Assembly (NCBI GenBank): GCA_041395565.1
Contig: JAWLAI010000010.1
Coordinates: forward strand, 96,016-160,015
Length of the DNA: 64,000 nucleotides
Origin: Pseudomonadota bacterium
GTDB lineage: Bacteria > Pseudomonadota > Gammaproteobacteria > UBA9214
Direction of reading: 5' to 3'
The translations under genes were made by a program, and so were the position numbers. Under the pieces are notes generated by a model, which ran no database searches, was not told the DNA's origin, and saw only the letters and a program-made list of their open reading frames with translations. This document shows, in pieces, positions 35,521 to 44,269 of the stretch. Position 1 is the stretch's first letter. Each line of letters begins with the position of its first letter.

Positions 35521-36534
35521 TCATTCCGGCGTCGCGGGACCGACCGCTGTCCAGTATTGGACCCGCGCCTGCTCCTGCTCAGCACGGATGCGTGCCTGGA
35601 TCGCGTCGAGCAGCTGCCTGATCCCGGCCCCGCCGGGTTCCTTGCGCTCGATCAGGGTCCTGATCCTGGCAACCAGACCCTGGCTGTCGGGCAGGCCGCC
35701 GAGCGCCCGTTCGGCACGCGCGAGATAGCCGGTGATTTCCAGCGGCTGATCGTCGGCGATCAGCGGGCCGGTCGCGAGCACGTAAGCGCTGATCGCATCG
35801 TTGTAGGCGGACAGCAGCGCCCGCGCCGGTACCCGCGTATACCAGTGGAAGGCCGCCAGCGCGCTTTGCACCGCCTCCAGGGCGCCGCTCCAGTCCGGCG
35901 GCTTGGTGCCAGCGCTGCGGCGCGCGGCGTCGAGGTCCGCCCCGACCCGGTCCAGCGGAAAGACCCCGAGACTGTATTCCAGGCTGGCGGTGACCACATC
36001 GAGCTGCGCAGCGACCTGCCCGCGGGTGCCCGCCGCCGCTGCCGCCCGCGCCTGGCGCAGGGCCGTGCGCGTACGCGCCTGCGCCTGCCCCGGTAGATAG
36101 ACCAGCACGTCGTCGACCTCGGCCATGACCGGCACCCACAAAGTCTGATCGAGCTGTTTGCCGCGGTCCGCGAGATCGTTGCGGATGATCTGCAGCTGCG
36201 CACGCAGCGGCGCATATTCCGCTGGTCGCTGCAGGCGCCGTACCGTCTCGCTGGCCTCGCGGAGGGCCGTGTACAGATTCGTTGTCTTGCGATCGAGCAC
36301 AGCCTGGCGCGCACGCTGCAGGTCCGCGTACACCGCGCGCCCCAGCGCCAGCAGTGCCAGATCATACTGCGGGGGCACGTGCTGGCCGAGCCGGTCGAGG
36401 CTACCGTCCTGCCGGGACAGGACCGGCTCCCATGCCGTGCCGGTGCCGGCTGCCGTCGCCATGGCGCCGGTGGTTACGACCGCGAGGACGGCGGCGATGG
36501 CGATGGTCAGTCGCGGGTGCAATGTCGGTTTCAA
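35521..36534 (-). CDS. YfdX-like exported protein
   Basis: The product has about 337 residues. No suitable ATG begins the signal peptide, but a TTG at 36534 stands six bases behind GGAGGAGGAG and yields M-K-P-T-L-H-P-R-L-T-I-A-I-A-A-V-L-A-V-V, a good signal. The body is helical, with L-W-V-P-V-M-A-E-V-D-D-V-L-V-Y-L-P resembling the YfdX family, which in enteric bacteria is linked to acid and drug stress. The family assignment is moderate. It is the first gene of the yfdX-cydAB-kinase-regulator operon. Confidence 0.6.
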   Translation of the reverse strand: MKPTLHPRLTIAIAAVLAVVTTGAMATAAGTGTAWEPVLSRQDGSLDRLGQHVPPQYDLALLALGRAVYADLQRARQAVLDRKTTNLYTALREASETVRRLQRPAEYAPLRAQLQIIRNDLADRGKQLDQTLWVPVMAEVDDVLVYLPGQAQARTRTALRQARAAAAAGTRGQVAAQLDVVTASLEYSLGVFPLDRVGADLDAARRSAGTKPPDWSGALEAVQSALAAFHWYTRVPARALLSAYNDAISAYVLATGPLIADDQPLEITGYLARAERALGGLPDSQGLVARIRTLIERKEPGGAGIRQLLDAIQARIRAEQEQARVQYWTAVGPATPE

Positions 36535-36604
36535 GATGCTCCTCCTCCGGGTCCGTGCTTGCAGATCGCGCGGTGAACGTATCTGGCACCGTACCCTGAT
36601 CAAG

Positions 36605-36619
36605 GCATTTGTCGTGCCA
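36605..36619 (-). promoter_or_regulatory. Sigma-54-like promoter of the yfdX/cydAB operon
   Basis: On the minus strand TGGCACG-ACAA-ATGC has a perfect -24 element and the invariant GC of -12 at 10-base spacing; ATGC replaces TTGC. The start codon is about 70 bases downstream. It would give autoregulation, since the operon encodes a sigma-54 activator. Confidence 0.55.
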
Positions 36620-36760
36620 CAGCGTGCACCATCGTGAATTCATGGGGATAGGTCCGACCGCACCGGCACGGGTGGGGAATATTCACCGTTCGGGTATAAA
36701 TCCGCCCGGCTGCGGCCGTTGGGAAGCGGTAACTGCCGGTACTTGCGGCACGTTGCCGCC

Positions 36761-36775
36761 TGGCACGCTTGTTGC
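36761..36775 (+). promoter_or_regulatory. Sigma-54 promoter of zwf/glucoamylase
   Basis: TGGCACG-CTTG-TTGC is an exact consensus match with 10 bases between GG and GC. The predicted start site is near 36787, about 95 bases before the zwf ATG. It diverges from the yfdX operon motif at 36605-36619, so activator sites between them could serve both. Confidence 0.7.
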
Positions 36776-36881
36776 GACGGCAGGGGCAGACAGACCGGGC
36801 AGCCGCAGCGCAAGCGAATCCAGCCGCGACCATGCAATCCGCAAGCTGCCGGCACCCGGTCGCAGACACAGGTGCACTGCG

Positions 36882-38393
36882 ATGAACCAAAGCCTGCGTG
36901 ACCAGTCCGTGATCTTTATCCTGTTCGGCGCCGCCGGCGATCTCTCGCACCGCTTGATCCTGCCCGCGCTCCAGGCCCTACACAGCCACAGCGAACTGCC
37001 GCGGCAGTTCTGCCTGATCGGCACCGACCGCGCCGACATCTCCGCAGCACAGCTGGCTGCGGGGTATCGCGATGTGCTAGAACGGGAAGCCATCCCGCTG
37101 CAGCAGCAACGCTGGGAGGACCTGGCCGCGTGCATCCGCTATGTCGCGGGCGACCTGCACGACGACAGCTTGTACACGCGCCTGCGGGACGAGATCCGCG
37201 GGCTCGAGGACGCATGGCACAAACGTGCGGAACATGTGTTCTACCTCGCCACGCCGCCGCCGCTGTTCAGCGCCATCGCCTCCGGGCTCACGGCGGCCGG
37301 CCTGCAACGCGACCGGAGTCACAGCCGCATCGTGGTGGAGAAGCCACTGGGCAGCGATCTGGCTTCGTTTCAGGAGATCAACGGGGTGCTGACCCGGCAC
37401 TTCCACGAAAACCAGATCTACCGCATCGACCATTTCCTGGGCAAGGAGACCGTGCAGAACATCCTCGCACTGCGTTTCGCCAATCCGATCTTCGAACCGA
37501 TCTGGAACCGCAACTATATCGATCATGTCGTGATCACGGTCGCGGAAGCGCTCGGCGTGGAGCACCGCGCCGGCTACTACGAGCATGCCGGGGCATTGCG
37601 CGACATGGTGCAGAACCACCTGCTACAGCTGCTCTGCCTGGTGGCGATGGAACCGCCGGCGACCTATGCGGCTGATGACATCCGCAACCGCAAGATGGAT
37701 GTCATGCATGCACTGCGCCCGCTGCCGATCGACGCCATCGGCCGCCATGTCGCTCGTGGCCAGTATGCCGGCGGCTGGATCGGCGGCCGCCGCGTGGCTG
37801 CCTACCGGGAAGAACCCGGCGTAGCAGCCGACTCGAACACCGAGACCTTTGCGGCTCTGAAGCTGTTCGTGGACAACTGGCGCTGGCAGGACGTACCCTT
37901 CTACCTGCGCACGGGCAAGCGCATGGCCGCCGCGGTCTCGGAGATCTCGATCCGCTTCCGTCCGGTCCCGCACCGGGCGGTGCCGGACACGGTAGCGGAT
38001 AGCGCGCGGCCGGTCAGCCTCATCCTGCGCCTGCAACCCGACGAAGGTATCCGCTGGCGGATCTACGTCAAGGAGCCGGGTACGCAATTGCGCCTGCGGA
38101 CGGTGAACATGGATTTCAGCTACCGGCAGACATTCCGTATTCCTGCCCCGTCGGCCTACGAAACCCTGCTGAAGGAACTCATGGTGAATGACGCGAGCCT
38201 GTTCATGCGCGCCGACCAGGTCGAGGCCGCGTGGCGGCTGCTTACGCCGGTGCTGGAAGCCTGGACGGCGAATCCGCCCGCCGACTTCCCCAACTACAGC
38301 GCCGGCACCTGGGGCCCCGAAAGCGCCGAGGCCCTGATCGCCGCGGATGGGTTTGCCTGGTACACACCGGAACCCGGGAATGCCGATGACTGA
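36882..38393 (+). CDS. zwf: Glucose-6-phosphate 1-dehydrogenase
   Basis: The 503-residue enzyme oxidises glucose 6-phosphate and makes NADPH for the pentose phosphate pathway. It has the nucleotide motif F-G-A-A-G-D-L-S-H-R, the E-K-P-L-G-S-D-L segment, the substrate signature R-I-D-H-F-L-G-K-E-T-V-Q-N and R-N-Y-I-D-H-V-V-I-T. The start at 36882 gives the usual length. The stop overlaps the glucoamylase start by eight bases, so both are translated together. Confidence 0.96.
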   Translation: MNQSLRDQSVIFILFGAAGDLSHRLILPALQALHSHSELPRQFCLIGTDRADISAAQLAAGYRDVLEREAIPLQQQRWEDLAACIRYVAGDLHDDSLYTRLRDEIRGLEDAWHKRAEHVFYLATPPPLFSAIASGLTAAGLQRDRSHSRIVVEKPLGSDLASFQEINGVLTRHFHENQIYRIDHFLGKETVQNILALRFANPIFEPIWNRNYIDHVVITVAEALGVEHRAGYYEHAGALRDMVQNHLLQLLCLVAMEPPATYAADDIRNRKMDVMHALRPLPIDAIGRHVARGQYAGGWIGGRRVAAYREEPGVAADSNTETFAALKLFVDNWRWQDVPFYLRTGKRMAAAVSEISIRFRPVPHRAVPDTVADSARPVSLILRLQPDEGIRWRIYVKEPGTQLRLRTVNMDFSYRQTFRIPAPSAYETLLKELMVNDASLFMRADQVEAAWRLLTPVLEAWTANPPADFPNYSAGTWGPESAEALIAADGFAWYTPEPGNADD

Positions 38394-40755
38394 TCGGCAC
38401 AGCCTGCACGCACCGGGTGCACCGGGGATAGAACCCACCTGGTCGAGCAGCGACAAGGACCTCGTCGGCTCCGCGCTGGGTCCTTCCCGGCTCTGGTTCA
38501 CCGTCGGCCACGGTATCGTCAACGAGGTGTATTACCCGCGCATCGACATCCCCCAGATCCGCGATCTCGGCTTTATCGTCGGCGACGGCGACGGCTTCTG
38601 GGTGGAGGTCAAGCGCCTGGAATCCCGCCGGGTGCAGCTCGCCGAATCCGGCGTGCCGGCCATCGAGATCACCCACGTGCATGCGCGTTTCCAGTTGCAT
38701 CTGCGCATCTGTCCCGATCCGCTGCGCGATGTCCTGCTTGTTGAGGTACAGCTCACGGGTGCGCGCGGACTGCGCCCCTACGTACTGCTCGCCCCGCACC
38801 TCGGTGGCACCGGACATGGCAACACCGCCTGGGCCGCGCGCGACCGCGGCCGCAATGTACTGTGGGCGGAACAGGGGCCGTTCGGTCTGGCACTGCTCGC
38901 GCGCGACCCGGCGCAGCAGGATGCCCTGGGACAGAGCAGTGCCGGTTACGTCGGCGTCAGCGACGGCTGGCAGGATTTCCGGCGCAACGGCGCCCTGAGC
39001 TGGCACTACGACACGGCCGGTCCCGGTAATGTCGCCCTGTGCGGTCAGCTGGCGTGCAATGCCGTGCTGGCGCTCGGACTCGCCAGCAGCCGCGAGGCGG
39101 CGGCGACGCTGGCCGCCTCGGCCCTGCAGCAATCGTTCGCCACCGTCTGGGAATCGCACTGCCATGCCTGGCGCCGCTGGTTCCGAGACTGCCGGCGGCA
39201 CCTGCCCGAGGGCTTTGCGCTGCCCGCCGCGCTGGCAGCGCAGTTCCACACCTCGGCCATGGTGCTGCGCTCGCACATGGACTGGACCTATTCCGGTGCC
39301 ATGGTCGCGAGTCTCAGCATACCCTGGGGCAACCGCGGCGAGGAGCGCGGTGGCTATCACCTGGTCTGGCCGCGCGATCTCGTCGAGTGCGCCGGTGCGC
39401 TGCTCGCGCTCGGCGCGCTGGAAGACGCGCGCAATGTGCTGCGTTACCTCATCGCCACCCAACTCGAGGACGGTCACTGGTACCAGAACCAGTGGCTCGG
39501 CGGCAAATCCTACTGGGGCGGCATCCAGCTCGACGAGGCGGCGTTTCCGGTACTGTTGGCGGTAGCGCTCGCAGAACGCGACGCGCTCGATGCCATCGAT
39601 GTCCGCGACATGGTGCGGCGTGCGCTTGGCTTCATCGCGCGTAGCGGACCGGCCAGCGATCAGGACCGCTGGGAAGAGGATGCGGGTGTCAACACCTTCA
39701 CGCTCGCCGTGTGCATCGCCGCCCTGGTCGGCGGCGCGGATTTTCTCGCTGCACCCGACCGCGAGCTCGCGTTGCGCCTGGCCGACTACTGGAATGCCAG
39801 CATCGAGCGCTGGACCGTTGCGCAGGCAACCGACCTGGCGCACGCGCACGGCGTCGCCGGCTACTACGTCCGCGTCAGCCCGGTGCAGGCGTTGACGGAT
39901 AGCCAGGCGCTGGCACGCGTGCTGCCGATCAAGAACCGGGTGACGGCCGCAGCGCTGCCGGCGTCCGCGCAGATCGGTGTCGACTTCCTGCAGCTGGTGC
40001 GGTTCGGACTGCGTCGTGCCGACGACCCGCTGATCCGCGCGACCCTGCGGGTCGCCGATGCCCTGTTGCAGGTCGACACGCCCGCGGGACCGGCCTGGCA
40101 TCGCTACAACGGCGACGGCTACGGCGAACAGGATGACGGCGGCGCCTTCAAGGGCAGTGGGATAGGCCGCGCCTGGCCACTGCTGACCGGAGAACGCGGT
40201 CATTATGAGCTTGCCGCCGGCAACGACCCGCTACCGTACCTCCGCGCCATGACGCGCATGGCCGGCGGCCTCGGCATGCTGCCAGAACAGATCTGGGACA
40301 CGACTGCGATCCCGGCCCGCGGCCTGTATCCCGGCCGGCCGACGGGATCGGCGATGCCGCTGGCCTGGGCGCATGCGGAATTCATCAAGCTCGCCGTCTC
40401 GCGTCACCAGCGTCGGCTCTTCGACCGACCGGAGGCTGTGTGGCGGCGCTATCTCGGCCAGGTGCCGGCTGCACGCTACGCGTTCTGGACACCCGCGGCA
40501 CCGCTGAACTGCATCGCGCGCGACCAGACCCTCGTCGTCCTGCTACCGGCACCCGCGCAAGTGCGTATCGGCTGCGACGGCTGGCAGGCGCCGGTGGACC
40601 TGCCGACCACGACCGGTGCCATGGACGTGTACTGGATCGAATTCGTACCCGCCCGGCACGCAGCGGCCCGCTCGATCGAGTTCACCTGGCGCGAGACCGG
40701 CGGCACGTGGCATGGACGCGATTACAGCATCGCTATCGCGGCGCGCCGCCGGTGA
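38386..40755 (+). CDS. Glycoside hydrolase family 15 glucoamylase
   Basis: The 789-residue enzyme releases glucose from alpha-glucans. An N-terminal beta-sandwich (about 1-270) precedes the (alpha/alpha)6 barrel. Signatures include R-G-G-Y-H-L-V-W-P-R-D, the likely catalytic acid in D-R-W-E-E-D-A-G-V-N-T-F-T, and the base in L-L-T-G-E-R-G-H-Y-E-L-A. There is no signal peptide, so it probably acts on internal glycogen. ATG codons at 38380 and 38386 are both possible. Overlap with zwf links glucan breakdown to NADPH supply. Confidence 0.92.
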   Translation: MTDRHSLHAPGAPGIEPTWSSSDKDLVGSALGPSRLWFTVGHGIVNEVYYPRIDIPQIRDLGFIVGDGDGFWVEVKRLESRRVQLAESGVPAIEITHVHARFQLHLRICPDPLRDVLLVEVQLTGARGLRPYVLLAPHLGGTGHGNTAWAARDRGRNVLWAEQGPFGLALLARDPAQQDALGQSSAGYVGVSDGWQDFRRNGALSWHYDTAGPGNVALCGQLACNAVLALGLASSREAAATLAASALQQSFATVWESHCHAWRRWFRDCRRHLPEGFALPAALAAQFHTSAMVLRSHMDWTYSGAMVASLSIPWGNRGEERGGYHLVWPRDLVECAGALLALGALEDARNVLRYLIATQLEDGHWYQNQWLGGKSYWGGIQLDEAAFPVLLAVALAERDALDAIDVRDMVRRALGFIARSGPASDQDRWEEDAGVNTFTLAVCIAALVGGADFLAAPDRELALRLADYWNASIERWTVAQATDLAHAHGVAGYYVRVSPVQALTDSQALARVLPIKNRVTAAALPASAQIGVDFLQLVRFGLRRADDPLIRATLRVADALLQVDTPAGPAWHRYNGDGYGEQDDGGAFKGSGIGRAWPLLTGERGHYELAAGNDPLPYLRAMTRMAGGLGMLPEQIWDTTAIPARGLYPGRPTGSAMPLAWAHAEFIKLAVSRHQRRLFDRPEAVWRRYLGQVPAARYAFWTPAAPLNCIARDQTLVVLLPAPAQVRIGCDGWQAPVDLPTTTGAMDVYWIEFVPARHAAARSIEFTWRETGGTWHGRDYSIAIAARRR

Positions 40756-41469
40756 TCAGGAATCAGCTGCTGTCGCTATCCGCCCGGGCTGCCACAACCG
40801 GAAACCACCGGTGAATGCCGCCCGGTCGGCACCGCGCCGTGTGCCCGGCGGCAGCGTTTCCAGGCGTTTAACATTGCCGCCACCCAGCACCACCTCGTCC
40901 GGCTCCAGCGCCTGTTCCAGGCGCGCGACCACATCGAACACGGCCTTGCGCCATTTCTTGCCACCACGACGGTGCAGACCGCGCAGTCCGATGTAATCCT
41001 CGAAGGTCCTGCCCTTCCTGTAGGGCAGATGCGCCAGTTCCATCGGTTCAACGACAGCATCGATGATCATGGCGGAACCCAGCCCCGTACCGAGCCCGAG
41101 GAACAGCATCTTGCCACCCCGGTAGTTACCCAGCGCCTGCATCGCGGCGTCGTTGACGAGCCTGACCGGGTGCGCGAGGGCGGCGGCGAAGTCGAATCCG
41201 AGCCAGCCCGGTCCCAGGTTGTAAGGATCGTGCACCGGCCTGCCGCCCAGCACCGCGCCGGGATAGCCGATACTGACGACGTCGTAGTCCCAGTCCGCGG
41301 TCATGTCCTGTATGCCCGCCACCATCTGCGCGGGCGTCAGCTGCCGTCCCGAGTCGAACTTGCGCTTGACGTCCGGGTGCGTGGAGATTCCCGCTTTCAC
41401 GTGGGTGCCGCCAACGTCGATCACCAGGATCGCCCTGCCTGCCTCCGCGCTCACCGTTGGCGTATTCAT
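40756..41469 (-). CDS. ROK-family sugar kinase (glucokinase or polyphosphate glucokinase)
   Basis: A 237-residue kinase with I-D-V-G-G-T-H-V-K-A-G at the N terminus, P-V-R-L-V-N-D-A-A-M-Q-A-L-G around the catalytic aspartate and F-L-G-L-G-T-G-L-G-S-A-M-I. The size and the lack of the zinc Cys cluster suit polyphosphate glucokinase-like members, but ATP use cannot be excluded. Its stop directly abuts the glucoamylase stop on the other strand. It would convert the glucose freed by the glucoamylase to the substrate of Zwf. Confidence 0.82.
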   Translation of the reverse strand: MNTPTVSAEAGRAILVIDVGGTHVKAGISTHPDVKRKFDSGRQLTPAQMVAGIQDMTADWDYDVVSIGYPGAVLGGRPVHDPYNLGPGWLGFDFAAALAHPVRLVNDAAMQALGNYRGGKMLFLGLGTGLGSAMIIDAVVEPMELAHLPYRKGRTFEDYIGLRGLHRRGGKKWRKAVFDVVARLEQALEPDEVVLGGGNVKRLETLPPGTRRGADRAAFTGGFRLWQPGRIATAADS

Positions 41470-41527
41470 CACTGGATGTGGCACACGGCAACCGCGTCGG
41501 GTCTGCCGACTCCCGTGGCGCCCCGGC

Positions 41528-42085
41528 CTAGGAGGCGGCCTTCGGGATCGTCAGGGTCAGCACGCCGTCCTTGAAATCGCTTTTCATGTCCGCGGCGACG
41601 ACCGGACCCGGCAGGGTGAATGCCTCTTCGAAGGCACCGCTGTAGGTCTCTGTCCCGGTCACGGCGCCGTTCGACGCAGTCTGTTGCGAACTCCCTCCGG
41701 TCTGCGAGGAGATGCTGAGCAGCCTGCCGTCGAGGTTGACCTTGATATCGCTCTCATTGGCACCGGGGATTACCGCCTTGACGATGTAGTTGTTGGTTTG
41801 CTGCTGCAGAGAGATCCGTGCCGCATCCTCGGCCACGGGGTGCTGCATCGCGGCGAAGGACTGGTCGAATGCACGCTGGATCTGGGCCTGCAGGTGCTGC
41901 AGGTCGGACCAGGGATCCCACTGTCCGCTGTGTGTCAGTGGCGCGGCATACACCGGATCGGCATCCGGCTGCGCGGCGACGCGCAGGGCGAGTTCATGGG
42001 TATAGTAGGCTTGGGCACCCAGCGCACCGATCGCAGCGACGCCCAGAACGACGATGACGGAATTTCTGATGGATGGTTTGTGCAT
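41528..42085 (-). CDS. Membrane-anchored or exported Hsp20/alpha-crystallin protein
   Basis: The 185-residue protein has an N-terminal hydrophobic segment (about residues 9-27: V-I-V-V-L-G-V-A-A-I-G-A-L-G-A-Q-A), unlike ordinary cytoplasmic small heat-shock proteins. An alpha-crystallin domain follows: N-Y-I-V-K-A-V-I-P-G-A-N-E-S-D-I-K-V-N-L-D-G-R-L-L-S-I, then F-T-L-P-G-P-V and F-K-D-G-V-L-T-L-T-I-P-K. It probably protects periplasmic proteins or the membrane surface. GAGGAGAGAG precedes the ATG. A sigma-54-like motif lies upstream. Confidence 0.85.
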   Translation of the reverse strand: MHKPSIRNSVIVVLGVAAIGALGAQAYYTHELALRVAAQPDADPVYAAPLTHSGQWDPWSDLQHLQAQIQRAFDQSFAAMQHPVAEDAARISLQQQTNNYIVKAVIPGANESDIKVNLDGRLLSISSQTGGSSQQTASNGAVTGTETYSGAFEEAFTLPGPVVAADMKSDFKDGVLTLTIPKAAS

Positions 42086-42140
42086 GACTCTCTCCTCGTA
42101 TGTCGCAACGCCCGCATCCGGGCTTCCTGGGTGTTTCCAA

Positions 42141-42155
42141 GCAGCAACCGTGCCA
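42141..42155 (-). promoter_or_regulatory. Sigma-54-like promoter of hsp20
   Basis: On the minus strand TGGCACG-GTTG-CTGC has a perfect -24 box and the invariant GC of -12 with 10-base spacing. The GC pair is 56 bases from the start codon, as in the sodB motif. Confidence 0.5.
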
Positions 42156-42216
42156 GCACAGGAATCCATTCGATTCCAGGCAGTTGCGCATGCGGCATGA
42201 GACTGCCCGTGGGCCG

Positions 42217-42233
42217 GTGGTGATTATCACCAC
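42217..42233. promoter_or_regulatory. Perfect 17-base palindrome upstream of hsp20
   Basis: GTGGTGAT-T-ATCACCAC is an exact inverted repeat about 90-100 bases upstream of the predicted hsp20 transcription start, the usual position of a sigma-54 activator site. It also lies upstream of the rightward small membrane protein gene at 42399. Confidence 0.45.
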
Positions 42234-42398
42234 GGCTGCCGTGGACTTTCACCCACGCTGCAGCGAAACACTGCCGTGCGGTGACGGGACCAGTGAGTTC
42301 ACGCTGGTCACGCATTGATAATTGCGGGATATGCGCTTGTCTGGAGTTTTGCTGCACGGATTGCAACAGATAACTGATGACACGCAGGGGGAAGGAAT

Positions 42399-42755
42399 AT
42401 GGATTCTGCATACACCGGCATTCAGCGACTGGCGTTCGTGACGATTGCAGCCGGTTGTCTGCTGGCGCTCGTCACCGCCTGCGTGCCGCAACCCACCGGC
42501 GCCTGGCATCTGGCGGGCTGCTGGCTGTTCTGCGGCCTGATCCCCTACGTGGTCTGCGGCAGTCTCGCGACGGTGCTGCCAGGATGCGTGCTGTTAGCAG
42601 CGGGTGCCGTGCTGCTCGGCGCGGATGCCCTCGCCCGCACCGCGCTCGGCATGACCGCGGCCACCGCGGCCGATCCGTGGGCACCTGTCCAGCTCGCTGT
42701 CGCGCTGGTGCTGGCCGTCCTCCCGGCCGTATTCTTGACTGTTTTACTCAGGTAA
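42399..42755 (+). CDS. Small polytopic membrane protein of unknown function
   Basis: A 118-residue hydrophobic protein with three or four predicted helices (about 10-30, 38-55, 58-80 and 95-117) and no polar catalytic motif. GGGGGAAGGA lies just upstream of the ATG. I recognise no family. The surrounding genes encode stress functions. Confidence 0.65.
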   Translation: MDSAYTGIQRLAFVTIAAGCLLALVTACVPQPTGAWHLAGCWLFCGLIPYVVCGSLATVLPGCVLLAAGAVLLGADALARTALGMTAATAADPWAPVQLAVALVLAVLPAVFLTVLLR

Positions 42756-43039
42756 TCTACGTTCATAGGTGAGACATGGCCTCGCATACGGGCCGGGCGA
42801 CAACGGTTAGACCTGATGCAGACCGTGTCTCAGGAACCCATGTCAGTGTTCAACACACAGCCAACGCGTGTTTATCAACGCCGCAGCCCGGCAGTACCCG
42901 CAACCGGCGCGGGACGCGTCCCGTCACCAGGCCGCAGGATCCGGCCCCGGGATCGCTTGCGCGACGCGGCACCTCCGGCCCGCCCGCCATTGACGGCGCG
43001 AGCCCGGGCACGGCACCGGCAATCCGGGAGGTCAATGCC

Positions 43040-43384
43040 ATGGACAGTTGCGTGACCAACCCTAGCGGCAGCGGCCCTGCGCTGGAGTCCCTGCTCGACG
43101 GCGCCGGATTCTTCCTGCGCGCGGAGACCTGGACCCCTGCGCTCGCCACGCGCCTCGCGCAGCTGGACGGGTTGCAGGAACTGACCCGGGAACACTGGGA
43201 CATCATCGCTGCATTGCGTGAACACTATCGCCGTTTCGGCGCCGCACCGCCGGCCTTCGCCCATATCTGCAGCCGCCTGCACCACGACACCCACTGCGTG
43301 GTGCGGCTGTTTCGCAGCGAGCGCGAGGCCTGGCGGATAGCCGGACTGCCGGACCCCGGCGAGGAGGCAAGGGCCTACATGTGA
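43040..43384 (+). CDS. DsrC/TusE-family protein lacking the C-terminal cysteines
   Basis: A 114-residue protein. After a short leader it follows DsrC/TusE: W-T-P-A-L-A-T-R-L-A-Q, L-T-R-E-H-W-D-I-I-A-A-L-R-E-H-Y-R-R-F, P-P-A-F-x5-C, then R-L-F-R-S-E-R-E-A-W-R-I-A-G-L-P-D-P. Sulfur-carrying members end with a penultimate cysteine; this one ends E-E-A-R-A-Y-M, and the second conserved cysteine is also missing. It fits the non-catalytic RspA-type relatives thought to be regulatory. The start at 43040 has GGGAGG upstream; the longer frame is rejected. Confidence 0.78.
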   Translation: MDSCVTNPSGSGPALESLLDGAGFFLRAETWTPALATRLAQLDGLQELTREHWDIIAALREHYRRFGAAPPAFAHICSRLHHDTHCVVRLFRSEREAWRIAGLPDPGEEARAYM

Positions 43385-43403
43385 ATGCGGCCTGGAGGCG
43401 ATC

Positions 43404-43913
43404 ATGAAGCGCAGACTCTATTTTCTGCTGCCCGATGTCGGGCACGCACGCGAACTCATCGGCGAACTGGGGATGAACGGCGTATTGACCGGGCAGATCC
43501 ATGTCATGGCCGGACCGGGCATCGATCTCGAGGATCTGCCACGGGCGAGTGGGCCCCAGCAGCGCGATGTCGGCGGCCGCCTGGAGACCTGGTTGTGGGA
43601 TGGCAACCTGGCGGTGTTCTGCATCGCCCTGCTCGCCCTCCTGCTGCTGGCATACCTACAGGTAGCCTGGTACTGGCTGCTGCTGCCGGCCGCCGTCATG
43701 CTGCTCACTTTCGTCCTGGGCGAGGAATTCACCCGCCGGATCCCGAACGTCCACCTGTCCGAATTCCGGGATGCCCTGCGTCACGAGGAAGTCCTGCTGA
43801 TGGCGGACGTACCGGCCGGCGCCGTGGCGCAGATCGAGTCGCTGGTGCACCGGCATCATCCAGCAGCGGTAACCGGCGGCGTCGGCTGGCATGTCGACGC
43901 CCTGCATACCTGA
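43404..43913 (+). CDS. Two-helix membrane protein of unknown function
   Basis: A 169-residue protein: an N-terminal soluble part (R-R-L-Y-F-L-L-P-D-V-G-H-A-R-E-L-I-G-E-L) that recalls stress proteins of the DUF1269/YflT kind, two helices at about 69-85 and 86-105, and a C-terminal soluble domain. GGAGG lies upstream of the ATG. It starts 19 bases after the DsrC-like gene, so both are likely co-transcribed. Function is unknown. Confidence 0.7.
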   Translation: MKRRLYFLLPDVGHARELIGELGMNGVLTGQIHVMAGPGIDLEDLPRASGPQQRDVGGRLETWLWDGNLAVFCIALLALLLLAYLQVAWYWLLLPAAVMLLTFVLGEEFTRRIPNVHLSEFRDALRHEEVLLMADVPAGAVAQIESLVHRHHPAAVTGGVGWHVDALHT

Positions 43914-43963
43914 CCGGCATTACACCCCGTACCACAGGTCGTACCCTGACAGGAGGTTAACCC

Positions 43964-44269
43964 ATGAACACACAGCACACAGCGGCACCGCGCTTCGAGG
44001 ACCTCAACTGGGTGGCGGACAGTCCGCTGCCGCGCGACCGCGAACAGAGTCATCGACTGCATGAACCGGACCACATGATCAGTACGGTCGACCCGATCAC
44101 CGGCCACGACATCACCGATGTCAGCGAGCATCCGTATCTGGTCGACGGCAAGCTGACGATCTACTTCGAATCCATGCAGACGATGACGGCATTCCTCAAC
44201 ACCCCGCTCAACCATCCCTACGGGCATGCCCTGGGCGGGCTGCCGCAGGATGCCGACCGCGGCGGCTAG
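43964..44269 (+). CDS. Small soluble protein of unknown function
   Basis: A 101-residue hydrophilic protein with patterned sequence D-P-I-T-G-H-D-I-T-D-V-S-E-H-P-Y-L-V-D-G and L-T-I-Y-F-E-S-M. A strong AGGAGGTTAA site precedes the ATG. It has many Asp and His and no cysteine. Its stop overlaps the convergent RND permease stop by four bases. I recognise no family. Confidence 0.7.
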   Translation: MNTQHTAAPRFEDLNWVADSPLPRDREQSHRLHEPDHMISTVDPITGHDITDVSEHPYLVDGKLTIYFESMQTMTAFLNTPLNHPYGHALGGLPQDADRGG

